Below, one piece after another: positions 7,985 through 16,111 of a stretch of 47,683 nucleotides of DNA. Source of the stretch: CAYMDP01 sp964389375 (lineage in GTDB: Bacteria; Bdellovibrionota; Bdellovibrionia; Bdellovibrionales; UBA1609). The notes under the pieces are model-generated. The model was not told where the DNA came from. It was given only the letters and a program-made list of their open reading frames with translations, and made no database searches. The translations under genes and the position numbers were made by a program. Every line of letters begins with the position of its first letter. Position 1 is the first letter of the stretch. Where the stretch lies: positions 1-47,683 of the forward strand of contig CAYMDP010000022.1 in assembly GCA_964389375.1 (NCBI GenBank), in the 5' to 3' direction.

Positions 7985-8599
7985 ATGAATATGACTCCGG
8001 ATCAAAGCAAACAACTTATTGCACCCTTAGAACAATTTGTATCTGGTTTGGTTGAAATTTCTCCGGAGGAATGGGACGCCTTCAAAGAAAATTTGCAGGT
8101 CAAAAAATTAAATAAAGGGGATCGGCTTTTTGAGCAAGGTGAAGAAAGCTACATCGTAGGCTTTGTCGTAAAGGGTCTTATCCATACTTACTTCTCAAAT
8201 GCAGATGGTCGAACTCGAACAAAAAACTTTGCTTGGGAAGGGCGCCTGATTTCTCCATGGACCGCAATTCTTAATAAACAAGTAGCAAACTTTACCGCTG
8301 AGGCCCTTGAGGCAACACAGCTTGTTTATATTGATGTTCGTCAGCTCTCAGACATCCAACGCCGACATCCATTCTGGGAAAGTCTATCTCGGCGCTGTAC
8401 CGAAAGTGTCTTGGCCGAGCGTGAAAAGCGGGAATACGAAAACCTTATGCTTTCAAACCTCGAACGATATCAATCTTTTAAGGTTCAATATCAAGATATC
8501 CTAGAACGGATACCCCAGTACCTTATTGCATCCTACTTGGGAATGACCTCCGTCGCCTTAAGCCGTCTGCTGGCTGGCCACGAAGAAACGGACAACTGA
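7985..8599 (+). CDS. Crp/Fnr-family transcriptional regulator
   Basis: A 204-residue protein with an N-terminal cyclic-nucleotide-binding type beta-roll (KLNKGDRLFEQGEESYIVGF, then VVKGLIHTYFSNADGRTRT). A long helix and a C-terminal helix-turn-helix (IPQYLIASYLGMTSVALSRL) follow, as in Crp-type activators. The cAMP phosphate-binding motif is not obvious, so the ligand is unknown. The protein ends soon after the recognition helix, a little shorter than Crp. The 3' end runs into a repeat-rich convergent junction with citrate synthase. Confidence 0.85.
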   Translation: MNMTPDQSKQLIAPLEQFVSGLVEISPEEWDAFKENLQVKKLNKGDRLFEQGEESYIVGFVVKGLIHTYFSNADGRTRTKNFAWEGRLISPWTAILNKQVANFTAEALEATQLVYIDVRQLSDIQRRHPFWESLSRRCTESVLAEREKREYENLMLSNLERYQSFKVQYQDILERIPQYLIASYLGMTSVALSRLLAGHEETDN

Positions 8600-8610
8600 T
8601 CGCTACTCCA

Positions 8611-8684
8611 GATAACTGATAGCAGATATCCGACAACTGATATCGGTTCTGATATCGGATATCTGTTATCCGCTATCAGTTATC
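8611..8684. repeat. Long imperfect inverted repeat with ~14-bp degenerate units
   Basis: GATAACTGATAGC (8611-8623) pairs perfectly with GCTATCAGTTATC (8672-8684). AGATATCCGA (8624-8633) pairs perfectly with TCGGATATCT (8655-8664), leaving a 7-base bulge on the right. Read on the minus strand the region also shows serial units close to CGGATAACTGATAG. It fills the 93-base convergent gap between the Crp-like gene and gltA. The duplex would make a large hairpin on either strand but has no T-run. Confidence 0.75.
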
Positions 8685-8692
8685 CGAACTTC

Positions 8693-9826
8693 CTAACGAT
8701 CAGAACTCGGCATCCACTTTAATCCCTCTTTGCCGATCCACTGACCGCGAGGGCGATAGATGCGATTCTTTTCAAGTTGCTCGAAGATATGAGCTAACCA
8801 GCCACTGACTCGTGAAGTTGCAAAAATCGGAGTGTAAAGATCAATGGGAATTCCCATGCTGTAATAAACTGTTGCCGAATAAAAATCGACGTTTGGTAGA
8901 AGGCCTTTCTCGCTTTGAACTGTATCGTCAATCATATGGGACATCTCGTACCAATGAGCTTCTCCCATTTTTTTTGTCAGCTGCTCGCTCATCTTCATTA
9001 AGATCTTTGCCCTGGGATCACCGTTTTTGTAAACCCGGTGACCGAAGCCCATCACTTTTTCTTTATTCGCTAATGCATTCTTTACCCAAGTTTTTGCAGC
9101 CTCTAAAGAGCCGATTTTTTTAAGCATCAACATGACTTGCTCGTTGGCTCCACCATGAAGAGGGCCTTTTAAAGTCCCGATGGCACTAACGATCGACGAA
9201 TAAACGTCACTTAAAGAAGAGGCCGTCACTCGCGCCGAAAAAGCTGAGCAGTTTAGCTCGTGATCCGCATGCAGAATTAGACAAGTATCAAAAACCTTCA
9301 CCAGTTCTGGATCTGGCTCTGTTCCTTTTAAAGTGTACAAAAAATTCCATGCAATGGATTGATCTGGCTTCGGAGCTAAATACTTTTGTTTTTGACGAGT
9401 TCTTTCGAACAGGGTGACTAACAGTCCCATTTTTGCAGTCAATCGAACGGCCACTCTTTTTTGAGCCGCAGGATCATCGGACTGCGCTTCTTTATCCCAA
9501 AGCGCCAACATCGAAGTTGCAGTTCTAAGCCACGCCATCGGATGAACACCCGTCGTCGGCAAAGCTTGAAGTTGAGTCACTTCTTCGGGACGCAAATTCA
9601 TTTCGCTACCAAGTTCTTTTTTAAAAGCTTGAAGTTCAGCTTTATTCGGAAGGCGATTGTTCCAAAGTAAATAAACCACTTCTTCAAAGTTTGAATTTGC
9701 TGCTAAGTCTTCAATCGTGTAGCCGCGAAAACACAAAGTGGCGTCGACGATGGATGAAATCCCAGTCGTACAAGCGACAACACCTTCTAAACCTCGGTCC
9801 ACAGCTCCTGAGTAAATATCCGACAT
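8693..9826 (-). CDS. gltA: Citrate synthase
   Basis: Condenses acetyl-CoA and oxaloacetate to citrate at the entry of the TCA cycle. The 377-residue length fits the short dimeric class. Active-site motifs are intact: LHADHELN (H189), GPLHGGANE (H224), GFGHRVYKNGDPRA (H263) and PNVDFYSA (D314). Paralogues of this class include 2-methylcitrate synthases, but no prp genes are near, so citrate synthase is preferred. It follows the SpoIIE-like gene on the same strand after 112 bases, with AAGGGG before the start. Confidence 0.92.
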   Translation of the reverse strand: MSDIYSGAVDRGLEGVVACTTGISSIVDATLCFRGYTIEDLAANSNFEEVVYLLWNNRLPNKAELQAFKKELGSEMNLRPEEVTQLQALPTTGVHPMAWLRTATSMLALWDKEAQSDDPAAQKRVAVRLTAKMGLLVTLFERTRQKQKYLAPKPDQSIAWNFLYTLKGTEPDPELVKVFDTCLILHADHELNCSAFSARVTASSLSDVYSSIVSAIGTLKGPLHGGANEQVMLMLKKIGSLEAAKTWVKNALANKEKVMGFGHRVYKNGDPRAKILMKMSEQLTKKMGEAHWYEMSHMIDDTVQSEKGLLPNVDFYSATVYYSMGIPIDLYTPIFATSRVSGWLAHIFEQLEKNRIYRPRGQWIGKEGLKWMPSSDR

Positions 9827-9938
9827 AAAGACCCCTTCGTTGCATATAATCTATTATTCTAAATATCTTAGGCCTTTTTGACTAACATAGAAAGCCTTGT
9901 AAACTCAAGTCAGTGGGAACTATCGCTTGGGCCTGTTC

Positions 9939-10841
9939 TTATTTTTTTGCGAGCTTTAAAATCCGCTCTTTAACCTCAAGGACCAAGACTGTCTGGTCGC
10001 GTTGCAGCTCTTGGCCGCCAAGAAATTTTTGAACCTCAAAAAGGATGTGGTTCCTTAGCTCATGAACCCCAGCCTGAGGGCCCTCGAGGATAATTTTGCT
10101 TAGCCGAGCCACTCCAAACTCTTCCCCTTTCAGATTCTTAACTTCGCTGACACCTCGTGTACAAATGATCAATCGGTCACGGGGGTTCAGCAATGCGCCC
10201 TTCGACTCGATCTTCGTCGGGCTTTCCTTCGGTCGAACCTCGGCTGCCGAGGCCTCGAGCAAACGCAATTCTTTGCCGCCATAGGGCTGCCAAAATCCGT
10301 GAAGCTTTCCAACCAGGCTATACTTCAGTTCGAAGTTTCTGCGATCAATGACGCCATAAAACAAATCCGCACGGGAGCCCTCTTGCATCGCCGGGACAAT
10401 CTCTCCCAAAATCAGCTCTAGAATTCGACTGGGCTCGGCCCCTTTGCGCGCCTCAAGTTGGCCAGAAAACTTCAACAAGACCGATAAAAAAAGTGCCGAC
10501 ATGGCATGCCCAGAAGAACTTGCCAAAATCGTCCCGAAGCGAAAACGATCTTCGTGTTCAAAAATATCGAAGTAATCTCCGCCCGATACCAGGCTTGGAA
10601 TAAACTTTGTGCTGAAGTCAAAACCCGGAATATGGGGAATTTCAGTTGGAACCAGATTGCGCTGGATGTTGTGAATCATCTTCAGCTCAACTTGAAGCTG
10701 AGCAATCAGGGACTCAAGCTGAGAATTAGCACCAGAAAGCTCTAAGCGAAAGCGAGCCAGATCCGACTCGCGATCCCGAACCTCTGATTCTAGCTCTGCA
10801 ATTCGTCGCATTAATTCTTGAATTTGATTTCCCGTCATCAC
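9939..10841 (-). CDS. SpoIIE/RsbU-type PP2C phosphatase homologue, probably inactive
   Basis: A 300-residue protein. Residues 1-60 are predicted coiled coil (repeated ELESEVRD-like heptads), followed by a SpoIIE-type PP2C domain beginning MIHNIQRNLVPTEIPHIPGF. Of the four metal-binding aspartates expected in this family, SGGDYFDIF keeps one (D89). The usual D-V-S-G-H reads ASSSGH, T-D-G-V-T-E reads CTRGVSE, and D-D-x-T reads RDQT with one Asp retained. Two ligands thus appear lost, suggesting a pseudophosphatase or a scaffold in a partner-switching pathway. No anti-sigma or STAS gene is adjacent. Two ATGs sit next to a GGAGAAG site. Confidence 0.8.
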   Translation of the reverse strand: MMTGNQIQELMRRIAELESEVRDRESDLARFRLELSGANSQLESLIAQLQVELKMIHNIQRNLVPTEIPHIPGFDFSTKFIPSLVSGGDYFDIFEHEDRFRFGTILASSSGHAMSALFLSVLLKFSGQLEARKGAEPSRILELILGEIVPAMQEGSRADLFYGVIDRRNFELKYSLVGKLHGFWQPYGGKELRLLEASAAEVRPKESPTKIESKGALLNPRDRLIICTRGVSEVKNLKGEEFGVARLSKIILEGPQAGVHELRNHILFEVQKFLGGQELQRDQTVLVLEVKERILKLAKK

Positions 10842-11011
10842 TTCTCCACAACCTAAATAGCTTAGGGCTTGTCCTCATTTTGGAATACTTCTAATTTACT
10901 TAATTTTTAGGTCGAAGCTTTCTTGAACTTCCCTGAGTGAACCCATAGCCCCTAACGCAACGCGCTTAAATGAATGGTTGAATCTTTTTCAGGCTTTGCT
11001 TAACTCGAAGC

Positions 11012-11887
11012 ATGGCTTTTGAAACACGCATGACCTGGGAAAAGTTAGCACTCGAACTTGAGTTGCTGGCGGCTGAAGACCCAAATTCACTTCTTCCATT
11101 ATTGGTAGGCCTTAACTCGATCATTTGGCCGGCGGATCAAGTCGAAGCCTGCTTTCGTTCTGTAAACTTCATGTGCTACGAACTGATGGCAAAATGTGAA
11201 AATAAAAACGAAAGCGAACGCGCTCGAATTTTGAACGATTACTTCTTCAAACAAAAATCCTTTCATATTTTAAGTTTGCGCCCAGGGGAACTTTCTGCGG
11301 CTCACCTTTTGATCAAACCGGTCCTTGACCGAAAAGCCGGCTCCCCACTTGCGATGACGATTTTGTATCTTCACCTGGCGGCCCACTTGGATTTGCCGAT
11401 TTATGCCGTTCACTTAAAAGATCAAAGTTTGTTGAAGTGGATTCGGGGCGGTCAATCTTGTTTTATCGACCTTCAACAGCAGGGTCATATGATTTCTGAA
11501 GATCAACTTCTTCCGGCTTTAAGCCGCTCCATCGGAGACGGAAATTCTGGGGATGTGGCCCTTGAGATCGTACCTAACCGCAGACTCTTTCATCGCTACC
11601 TCATCGAATTGATCCGCATTTTTCAGAACGAAGAAAACTGGAAAGATCTTCTGACTTGTTACAATGTGATGGTTAAAGCCGATCCAAACAACATGAAGGC
11701 ATTATCCAATAGGGCGCTTTTGCACAAGCGCATGGGCTTTATGCAAGAGGCGATGTCAGACTTTAAGCGCTTCTTTTCTTTTGTCGATCGCGACAGTGCT
11801 TCACCGGATCTTCAGCGAGCCTTTGCTGAAGTTGAACGCTCACTTAGCTCTATTGATTCCGAATTCCCTTCAGGGCTTCTACACTAA
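11012..11887 (+). CDS. SirB1-like transglutaminase-fold protein with C-terminal TPR
   Basis: A 291-residue cytosolic protein. The middle region (VLDRKAGSPLAMTILYLHLA, then LDLPIYAVHL) matches the SirB1/transglutaminase-like core found in many proteobacteria. The C-terminus (about 200-275) has tetratricopeptide-like helices (YNVMVKADPNNMKALSNRAL, KRMGFMQEAMSDFKRFF). The biochemical role of this family is not established. It diverges from the SpoIIE-like gene across a 170-base gap in which I could not fix a convincing promoter. The ribosome binding site is weak. Confidence 0.8.
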   Translation: MAFETRMTWEKLALELELLAAEDPNSLLPLLVGLNSIIWPADQVEACFRSVNFMCYELMAKCENKNESERARILNDYFFKQKSFHILSLRPGELSAAHLLIKPVLDRKAGSPLAMTILYLHLAAHLDLPIYAVHLKDQSLLKWIRGGQSCFIDLQQQGHMISEDQLLPALSRSIGDGNSGDVALEIVPNRRLFHRYLIELIRIFQNEENWKDLLTCYNVMVKADPNNMKALSNRALLHKRMGFMQEAMSDFKRFFSFVDRDSASPDLQRAFAEVERSLSSIDSEFPSGLLH

Positions 11888-11949
11888 TTCGACTTAAGTC
11901 TAGGAAAGCGACGAAATTTTCTTCATGTCCATTAGTTAGTCCTCCGATA

Positions 11950-11997
11950 ACAGGCTAATCGCCTGTGGCCAGGTATAGATTTTGCGATTGATACCTG
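11950..11997 (+). promoter_or_regulatory. Two consecutive leader hairpins before the PKD surface-protein gene
   Basis: ACAGGC (11950-11955) pairs with GCCTGT (11961-11966). CAGGTAT (11970-11976) then pairs with ATACCTG (11991-11997). Both lie in the 140-base gap before GTG 12028 and may be a structured 5' leader or a terminator of the SirB1-like gene. There is no U-tract and no match to a riboswitch I know. Confidence 0.35.
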
Positions 11998-12027
11998 ATG
12001 AGGCTTCAGTCCGTTTGAGGGGGATTC

Positions 12028-14310
12028 GTGCAGAAGAATTTTGTTCAACTCTTGTTCATCCACTTGTCTCTTATTGGGACACTTTTTGCTTTTCAGAATT
12101 GCGGCCAAAGTTTTGAATCGCAAAAAATTGAAACTTTAAATCTTCCCTCGGAAGATGGTGCTTTGGGTGATCCTCCGGATGACCAAAATCCAGATCCTGA
12201 AAATCCACCAATCCCTAGTGTTTGTAATAATGGCGACACTCAGTTTGGTTACCTTGTTGAATCGGCTCTGACTCCCGCAACTTGTGGAAACCTTATTATT
12301 AAAAACTGTGTCGACGGGCAGTGGGATCGAGAAGAAACCATTTTTCCTTTTTGCCAACAGATGTGTTTGCATCCACAAACTCAGCAAGCCGTTGTGGCCG
12401 GGACAATGTATTTTTCGTTCACAACGGCTCAAGCGACCACGCAAGCGCTTTGTGATGCTGCACGCGTGACTTCAACTTGTTCTCAACAAACGGGATTATT
12501 TTCTCCAGCTCCTGCCGCAAATGCCTCTTGTATGGTTCAAGGGCAAACTTGTGCATACACAACTGGAGCCGGAATTTCTAATCCAACTGGCAATATGACC
12601 GGAGCTTCAGTGACCGGCTTTGCCACGCAGTCTGCGACTTCTCCCGATCTATGTGGATCCCAAGTCACTCGCACCTGCCAGGCTAGTGGGAACTGGAGTG
12701 GATCGACACCTCTTTATACCTCTTGCCAACAAATGTGTCGTCATCCGGACAATAACAATCAGCCAGTGAATCAAAATACATCTTATGTATATTACACGCG
12801 ACAATCAGGTTCTGAGGCCGAGTGCCAAGCGGCCCGCATGACTTCGACTTGCCAGGCATCGACGGGATTATTTAATCCCGCCCCTGCACAAACCCGATTT
12901 CAAAGCTGCACAGTAACTGCTCCCCCCCCACCTCCGGGCGATGGGATTGTGACCGCAAGACTTTCAGCAACTCGACTTTCGGGACCAGCCCCTCTTGCTG
13001 TTTTATTTGATGCAACTTCCACGACTGCGACTGGAATTGCCTTGCCCTTTCACCGTCTGCGCTATGAATTTAACTTTGGTGATGACCGCGGATTAACTTG
13101 GGCCTACTCATCTTTAGCTAAAAATACTCAAATCGGTGGCCCCCTTGCATCTCACGTTTTTGATAATCCTGGGACTTACACGGTTCGCCTTCGAGCTAGA
13201 GACCCGGTCAGCAACGACACCTCTGATGCGACCGTGACCATCACGGTTCAAGATCCCGCAAGTGTCTACTCAAGTGCAAACACGACTTGCGTGTCAACTT
13301 CCGCAAGCTACACCGGCTGTCCCGCTGGAGCAGTTCGACAAACAAGCCTTCCAACTTCTTATGCAAATAAAAGAGTTTTGTTGCGACGTGGAGAAAGCTT
13401 TGGCCCAATCAACATTGGCCGCGCCGATGATGGTGCCCGGCTTGAGCCCTTTGGAACAGGAATCAAACCGACGGTCGAACGGGTCTTTATCAATGCAAGT
13501 CCGCTAAATACTGGCTTCGCAGACAACATAACCATAATGGACTTAAATGTTCTTAATGGAATTGGACACAGTGATTCTGGATCGAGATATCTAATCTATC
13601 GCAATGACCTGATTAATCCAGGTGGCAATAATTCAATCGAGATTGGTGGGGCATTAGGTTATATGTACGAACAAAACCGAAGCTTGCCATTTTATAATCC
13701 CTACGAAATTTTCGTTATAGAAAATCGAGTGATTGGACAGGTCAATCGGAACCAAAACCCATTCATGAATATGACTGGTATGGGTTCGCGATTTGTGGTG
13801 ATGGGAAATGAAATGATGCGCGCCGAAGAACATACCATGCGATTTTTTGCGCTTCATAAGAGTATTGTCGCACACAACGCGATCCGAGGTTACTCGTGGG
13901 GCGGTGGCGCGGATGGTTCGGGAGCCTCGATCCGCGGCTGTATGAAAATCCATTCAGGAGGACTAAGTCCATATTCGGACGCCTACTCCGTCACCGAAGG
14001 GCGATGGGCCACAAGTCAATTAATTGTAGCCAACAACCTCTTCGGCGATGCAAATAACAATGGACAGTTTATCGCAGGAGTGGGATCTCAAAATCGCGAT
14101 GTGGGAACGACTGAAGGAAACGAAGATGTAATTATCGAAAATAATCGCTTTACTCGAGGCCCCCATGGCGTAGCCGAGATGGAAAACACAGCTCGCCGAC
14201 TCACGACCAGGGGCAATGTTCGCACAGATGGTGGACCTATCGCTTTAAGTATCGCTCCACAAGCACCCTCTCTGCCGGATGAGTGGTATGGTCCTTTTTT
14301 CCAAGAATAA
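12028..14310 (+). CDS. Large surface lipoprotein candidate with PKD domain and beta-helix-like C-terminus
   Basis: A 760-residue protein starting at GTG with GAGGGGG upstream. The signal sequence ends LFAFQNCGQ, an atypical lipobox with Asn before the cysteine. A proline/aspartate-rich linker follows. A cysteine-rich region contains two related units (CQQMCLHPQ...ARVTSTCSQQTGLFSPAP and CQQMCRHPD...ARMTSTCQASTGLFNPAP). After a poly-proline linker comes a PKD-like domain at about 303-405 (APLAVLFDAT, FNFGD, HVFDNPGTYTVRLRARD). The last 330 residues are rich in N, G and I/V with turns typical of a parallel beta-helix (NNRFTRGPHG, NNLFGDANNNG). An extracellular adhesin or polysaccharide-active protein is possible; no catalytic motif is certain. 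Confidence 0.8.
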   Translation: MQKNFVQLLFIHLSLIGTLFAFQNCGQSFESQKIETLNLPSEDGALGDPPDDQNPDPENPPIPSVCNNGDTQFGYLVESALTPATCGNLIIKNCVDGQWDREETIFPFCQQMCLHPQTQQAVVAGTMYFSFTTAQATTQALCDAARVTSTCSQQTGLFSPAPAANASCMVQGQTCAYTTGAGISNPTGNMTGASVTGFATQSATSPDLCGSQVTRTCQASGNWSGSTPLYTSCQQMCRHPDNNNQPVNQNTSYVYYTRQSGSEAECQAARMTSTCQASTGLFNPAPAQTRFQSCTVTAPPPPPGDGIVTARLSATRLSGPAPLAVLFDATSTTATGIALPFHRLRYEFNFGDDRGLTWAYSSLAKNTQIGGPLASHVFDNPGTYTVRLRARDPVSNDTSDATVTITVQDPASVYSSANTTCVSTSASYTGCPAGAVRQTSLPTSYANKRVLLRRGESFGPINIGRADDGARLEPFGTGIKPTVERVFINASPLNTGFADNITIMDLNVLNGIGHSDSGSRYLIYRNDLINPGGNNSIEIGGALGYMYEQNRSLPFYNPYEIFVIENRVIGQVNRNQNPFMNMTGMGSRFVVMGNEMMRAEEHTMRFFALHKSIVAHNAIRGYSWGGGADGSGASIRGCMKIHSGGLSPYSDAYSVTEGRWATSQLIVANNLFGDANNNGQFIAGVGSQNRDVGTTEGNEDVIIENNRFTRGPHGVAEMENTARRLTTRGNVRTDGGPIALSIAPQAPSLPDEWYGPFFQE

Positions 14311-14385
14311 TCTTTAGGTTCAAGATGTTGTCTAAATGTCCCCTAAACATCTACGGCCCCCCCTTTAAGCGACAGGAGATCTTTT

Positions 14386-14622
14386 GTGCGACTTGTGACT
14401 TTTGCCTCAGTTTTCATTCTTTCATTTCTGATGAAAGCTTGTGCGACCGGCAACCAATGCCCCACCAACTGGAGTATTAACACCAGTGACTCCTGCGGAT
14501 TCAATGCGGTTTACGAATGCGGAACAGACTCAAAAGGTTGCAAACAATGTAGATGTGTTCCTGCTGTCTCTGGCGTCCCCTCCTCATCCGATAGCCCAAG
14601 ATTTGGAACCCCTGCGCGATAA
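14386..14622 (+). CDS. Small cysteine-rich exported protein
   Basis: A 78-residue protein beginning with GTG after a good AGGAG site. It has a hydrophobic signal sequence (LVTFASVFILSFLMKACATG), possibly with lipidation at the first cysteine, although the residues before it are not a classical lipobox. The short mature part has seven more cysteines, including CGTDSKGCKQCRC, so a disulphide-knotted or metal-binding fold is likely. No family is recognised. It follows the PKD surface protein by 75 bases and may be a partner of it. Confidence 0.6.
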   Translation: MRLVTFASVFILSFLMKACATGNQCPTNWSINTSDSCGFNAVYECGTDSKGCKQCRCVPAVSGVPSSSDSPRFGTPAR

Positions 14623-14749
14623 CAAAACCGCTGCGGGACAAGCTTGGACAAATTGGCTCCTTTCTTTTTTACTCTCCCGCAATATGCCCTTTATGCTCTT
14701 TAACCTCTGAACTAAGGTTTGGCCGGGCAGCGAATTAAAAGGAGAATTT

Positions 14750-15157
14750 ATGAGAAGTTTAATGTTTTTAGTTACTTTGAGTCTGTTTGGAATGAATGCA
14801 TTTGCAGGAGACAATGGATTTTATGAAGACTGTAAGTCTGCCTCCGGACGCACCCAACTTATTCTTGGGCATGTTGGAGGATACGATAAGGGAGAGACGA
14901 TTTTTCTATCCATCGATGGAAAGACCTACGGAAAGATGATTGTAGATAACGAAGTTCAGAAGATCGATGATTTTGAGGGCACAGTTGTTTACACAGAACT
15001 CGCTTCTCCGCCGATTACGATGCTTAAGATCAACTATCTCTATAAGTCGTCAAGCCGCTCGACAATTCAGATTCTAGAAGCTCTAGATCCACGCACTGGA
15101 GAAGCTTTAACACACGAGATCCAAGTTTCTTGTAAAGTTATTTATAACCCTATCTAA
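14750..15157 (+). CDS. Small exported protein of unknown function
   Basis: A 135-residue protein with a signal peptide (MRSLMFLVTLSLFGMNAFAG, cleavage likely after AFA) and an excellent AAGGAG ribosome binding site. The mature part holds two cysteines (YEDCKSASG near the start, QVSCKVIYN at the end), probably forming one disulphide. Its beta-strand-like pattern resembles small periplasmic proteins. No family is recognised. The 127 bases upstream contain no other gene. Confidence 0.65.
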   Translation: MRSLMFLVTLSLFGMNAFAGDNGFYEDCKSASGRTQLILGHVGGYDKGETIFLSIDGKTYGKMIVDNEVQKIDDFEGTVVYTELASPPITMLKINYLYKSSSRSTIQILEALDPRTGEALTHEIQVSCKVIYNPI

Positions 15158-15198
15158 GACTACGGCCGAACTGGGCGTCAAGACTTTCGGCGACGCCT

Positions 15199-15987
15199 TT
15201 AATTCGCGGTGTAAGCATCGTAGCGGATGGACTTTCCCTTGTATTGGTGCACAAGTCCGTCGGGGTAAACTTTGGCGGAGCTTGGGCGCTTGATAGCGAT
15301 TCGTCCGCCTGGTTTTAGAAAAACTTTTGCCTGTTGAATCCACTCGCTGATCGGGCGCTCTTCGCTTCCGAGAAGACTGTGAAGAAGCTGCATTTCTTTA
15401 GAGGGCAATGCCGTTTTTGTTTTTTCTGGGAACATTGGATCTATATAAAGTGCGTCGAACTTATTGCTTCCAGACAGACCCGACGTAGAAAGACTTGGGT
15501 CCCCCGTCGACAACTTGAAAAAATCATAGTTCTTCACTTCGATCCGATGAATTAGATCCTGGTACTGAGAAATCTGACTGGCTCTGGTAAAACCGTCGCG
15601 CAAAAGTGCAAACAGAATATTCGACTTCTCTATGGCCACCACTTGGCATCCCAAAGCTGCCAGGGCAAAGGTGTCGCCCCCCAGGCCCGCAGTTGCGTCT
15701 AAGACTTTCCATGGTGAGGTCTTAAAGCCCACAGCTTTTGCCAAAATTTGATTTTTTCCCGAGCCTGACTTCACTCGCTTGCGCCAAAGCTGAGTATCAA
15801 AATCCACTCGGATGGGCTTTGACCGCGATCCGGTCTGACCGAGTTGCAAAGCTCCGTCTGCATTTAATGATAGAACAAAATCAAAATCTTCAGTCTCTTC
15901 GAACCTTTTAAGCCTTAGAACTTTCAGCTCATCGGACAGAGCTTTTAATTGCTCATTTGGATCCAAAATTGCGATTCGATTTTCCAA
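15199..15987 (-). CDS. rsmJ: 16S rRNA (guanine1516-N2)-methyltransferase
   Basis: SAM-dependent methyltransferase of the RsmJ (YhiQ) family, which modifies G1516 of 16S rRNA. The SAM-binding motif I is DATAGLGGDTFALAALGCQV with IEKSN after it. The catalytic motif IV is LYIDPMFPEKTK, and the C-terminal GGRIAIKRPSSAK strand fits the family. The 262-residue length is normal. It converges with the small exported gene and leaves 41 bases between the two stops. Confidence 0.9.
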   Translation of the reverse strand: MENRIAILDPNEQLKALSDELKVLRLKRFEETEDFDFVLSLNADGALQLGQTGSRSKPIRVDFDTQLWRKRVKSGSGKNQILAKAVGFKTSPWKVLDATAGLGGDTFALAALGCQVVAIEKSNILFALLRDGFTRASQISQYQDLIHRIEVKNYDFFKLSTGDPSLSTSGLSGSNKFDALYIDPMFPEKTKTALPSKEMQLLHSLLGSEERPISEWIQQAKVFLKPGGRIAIKRPSSAKVYPDGLVHQYKGKSIRYDAYTAN

Positions 15988-16111
15988 AGCTAATTGCCCA
16001 CTAAAGGGAGTGAATATCTAAGCACTCCATCGCCGCAAGGTTTCGGCCAAGGAGGGATTCTCCTTGCTTTAAAAATTACTGACTCAATAAAAATGAAATC
16101 GAAAGGTGCTC

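Noticed and set aside
11995..12001. CTGATGA, the core of a hammerhead ribozyme
   Set aside because: No GAAA in the proper place after a stem II, and the adjoining stem leaves no valid cleavage triplet in any permutation I tried.
13262..13507. 81-codon frame inside the PKD surface-protein gene
   Set aside because: Out-of-frame overlap with no ribosome binding site; the long frame is continuous and domain-supported.
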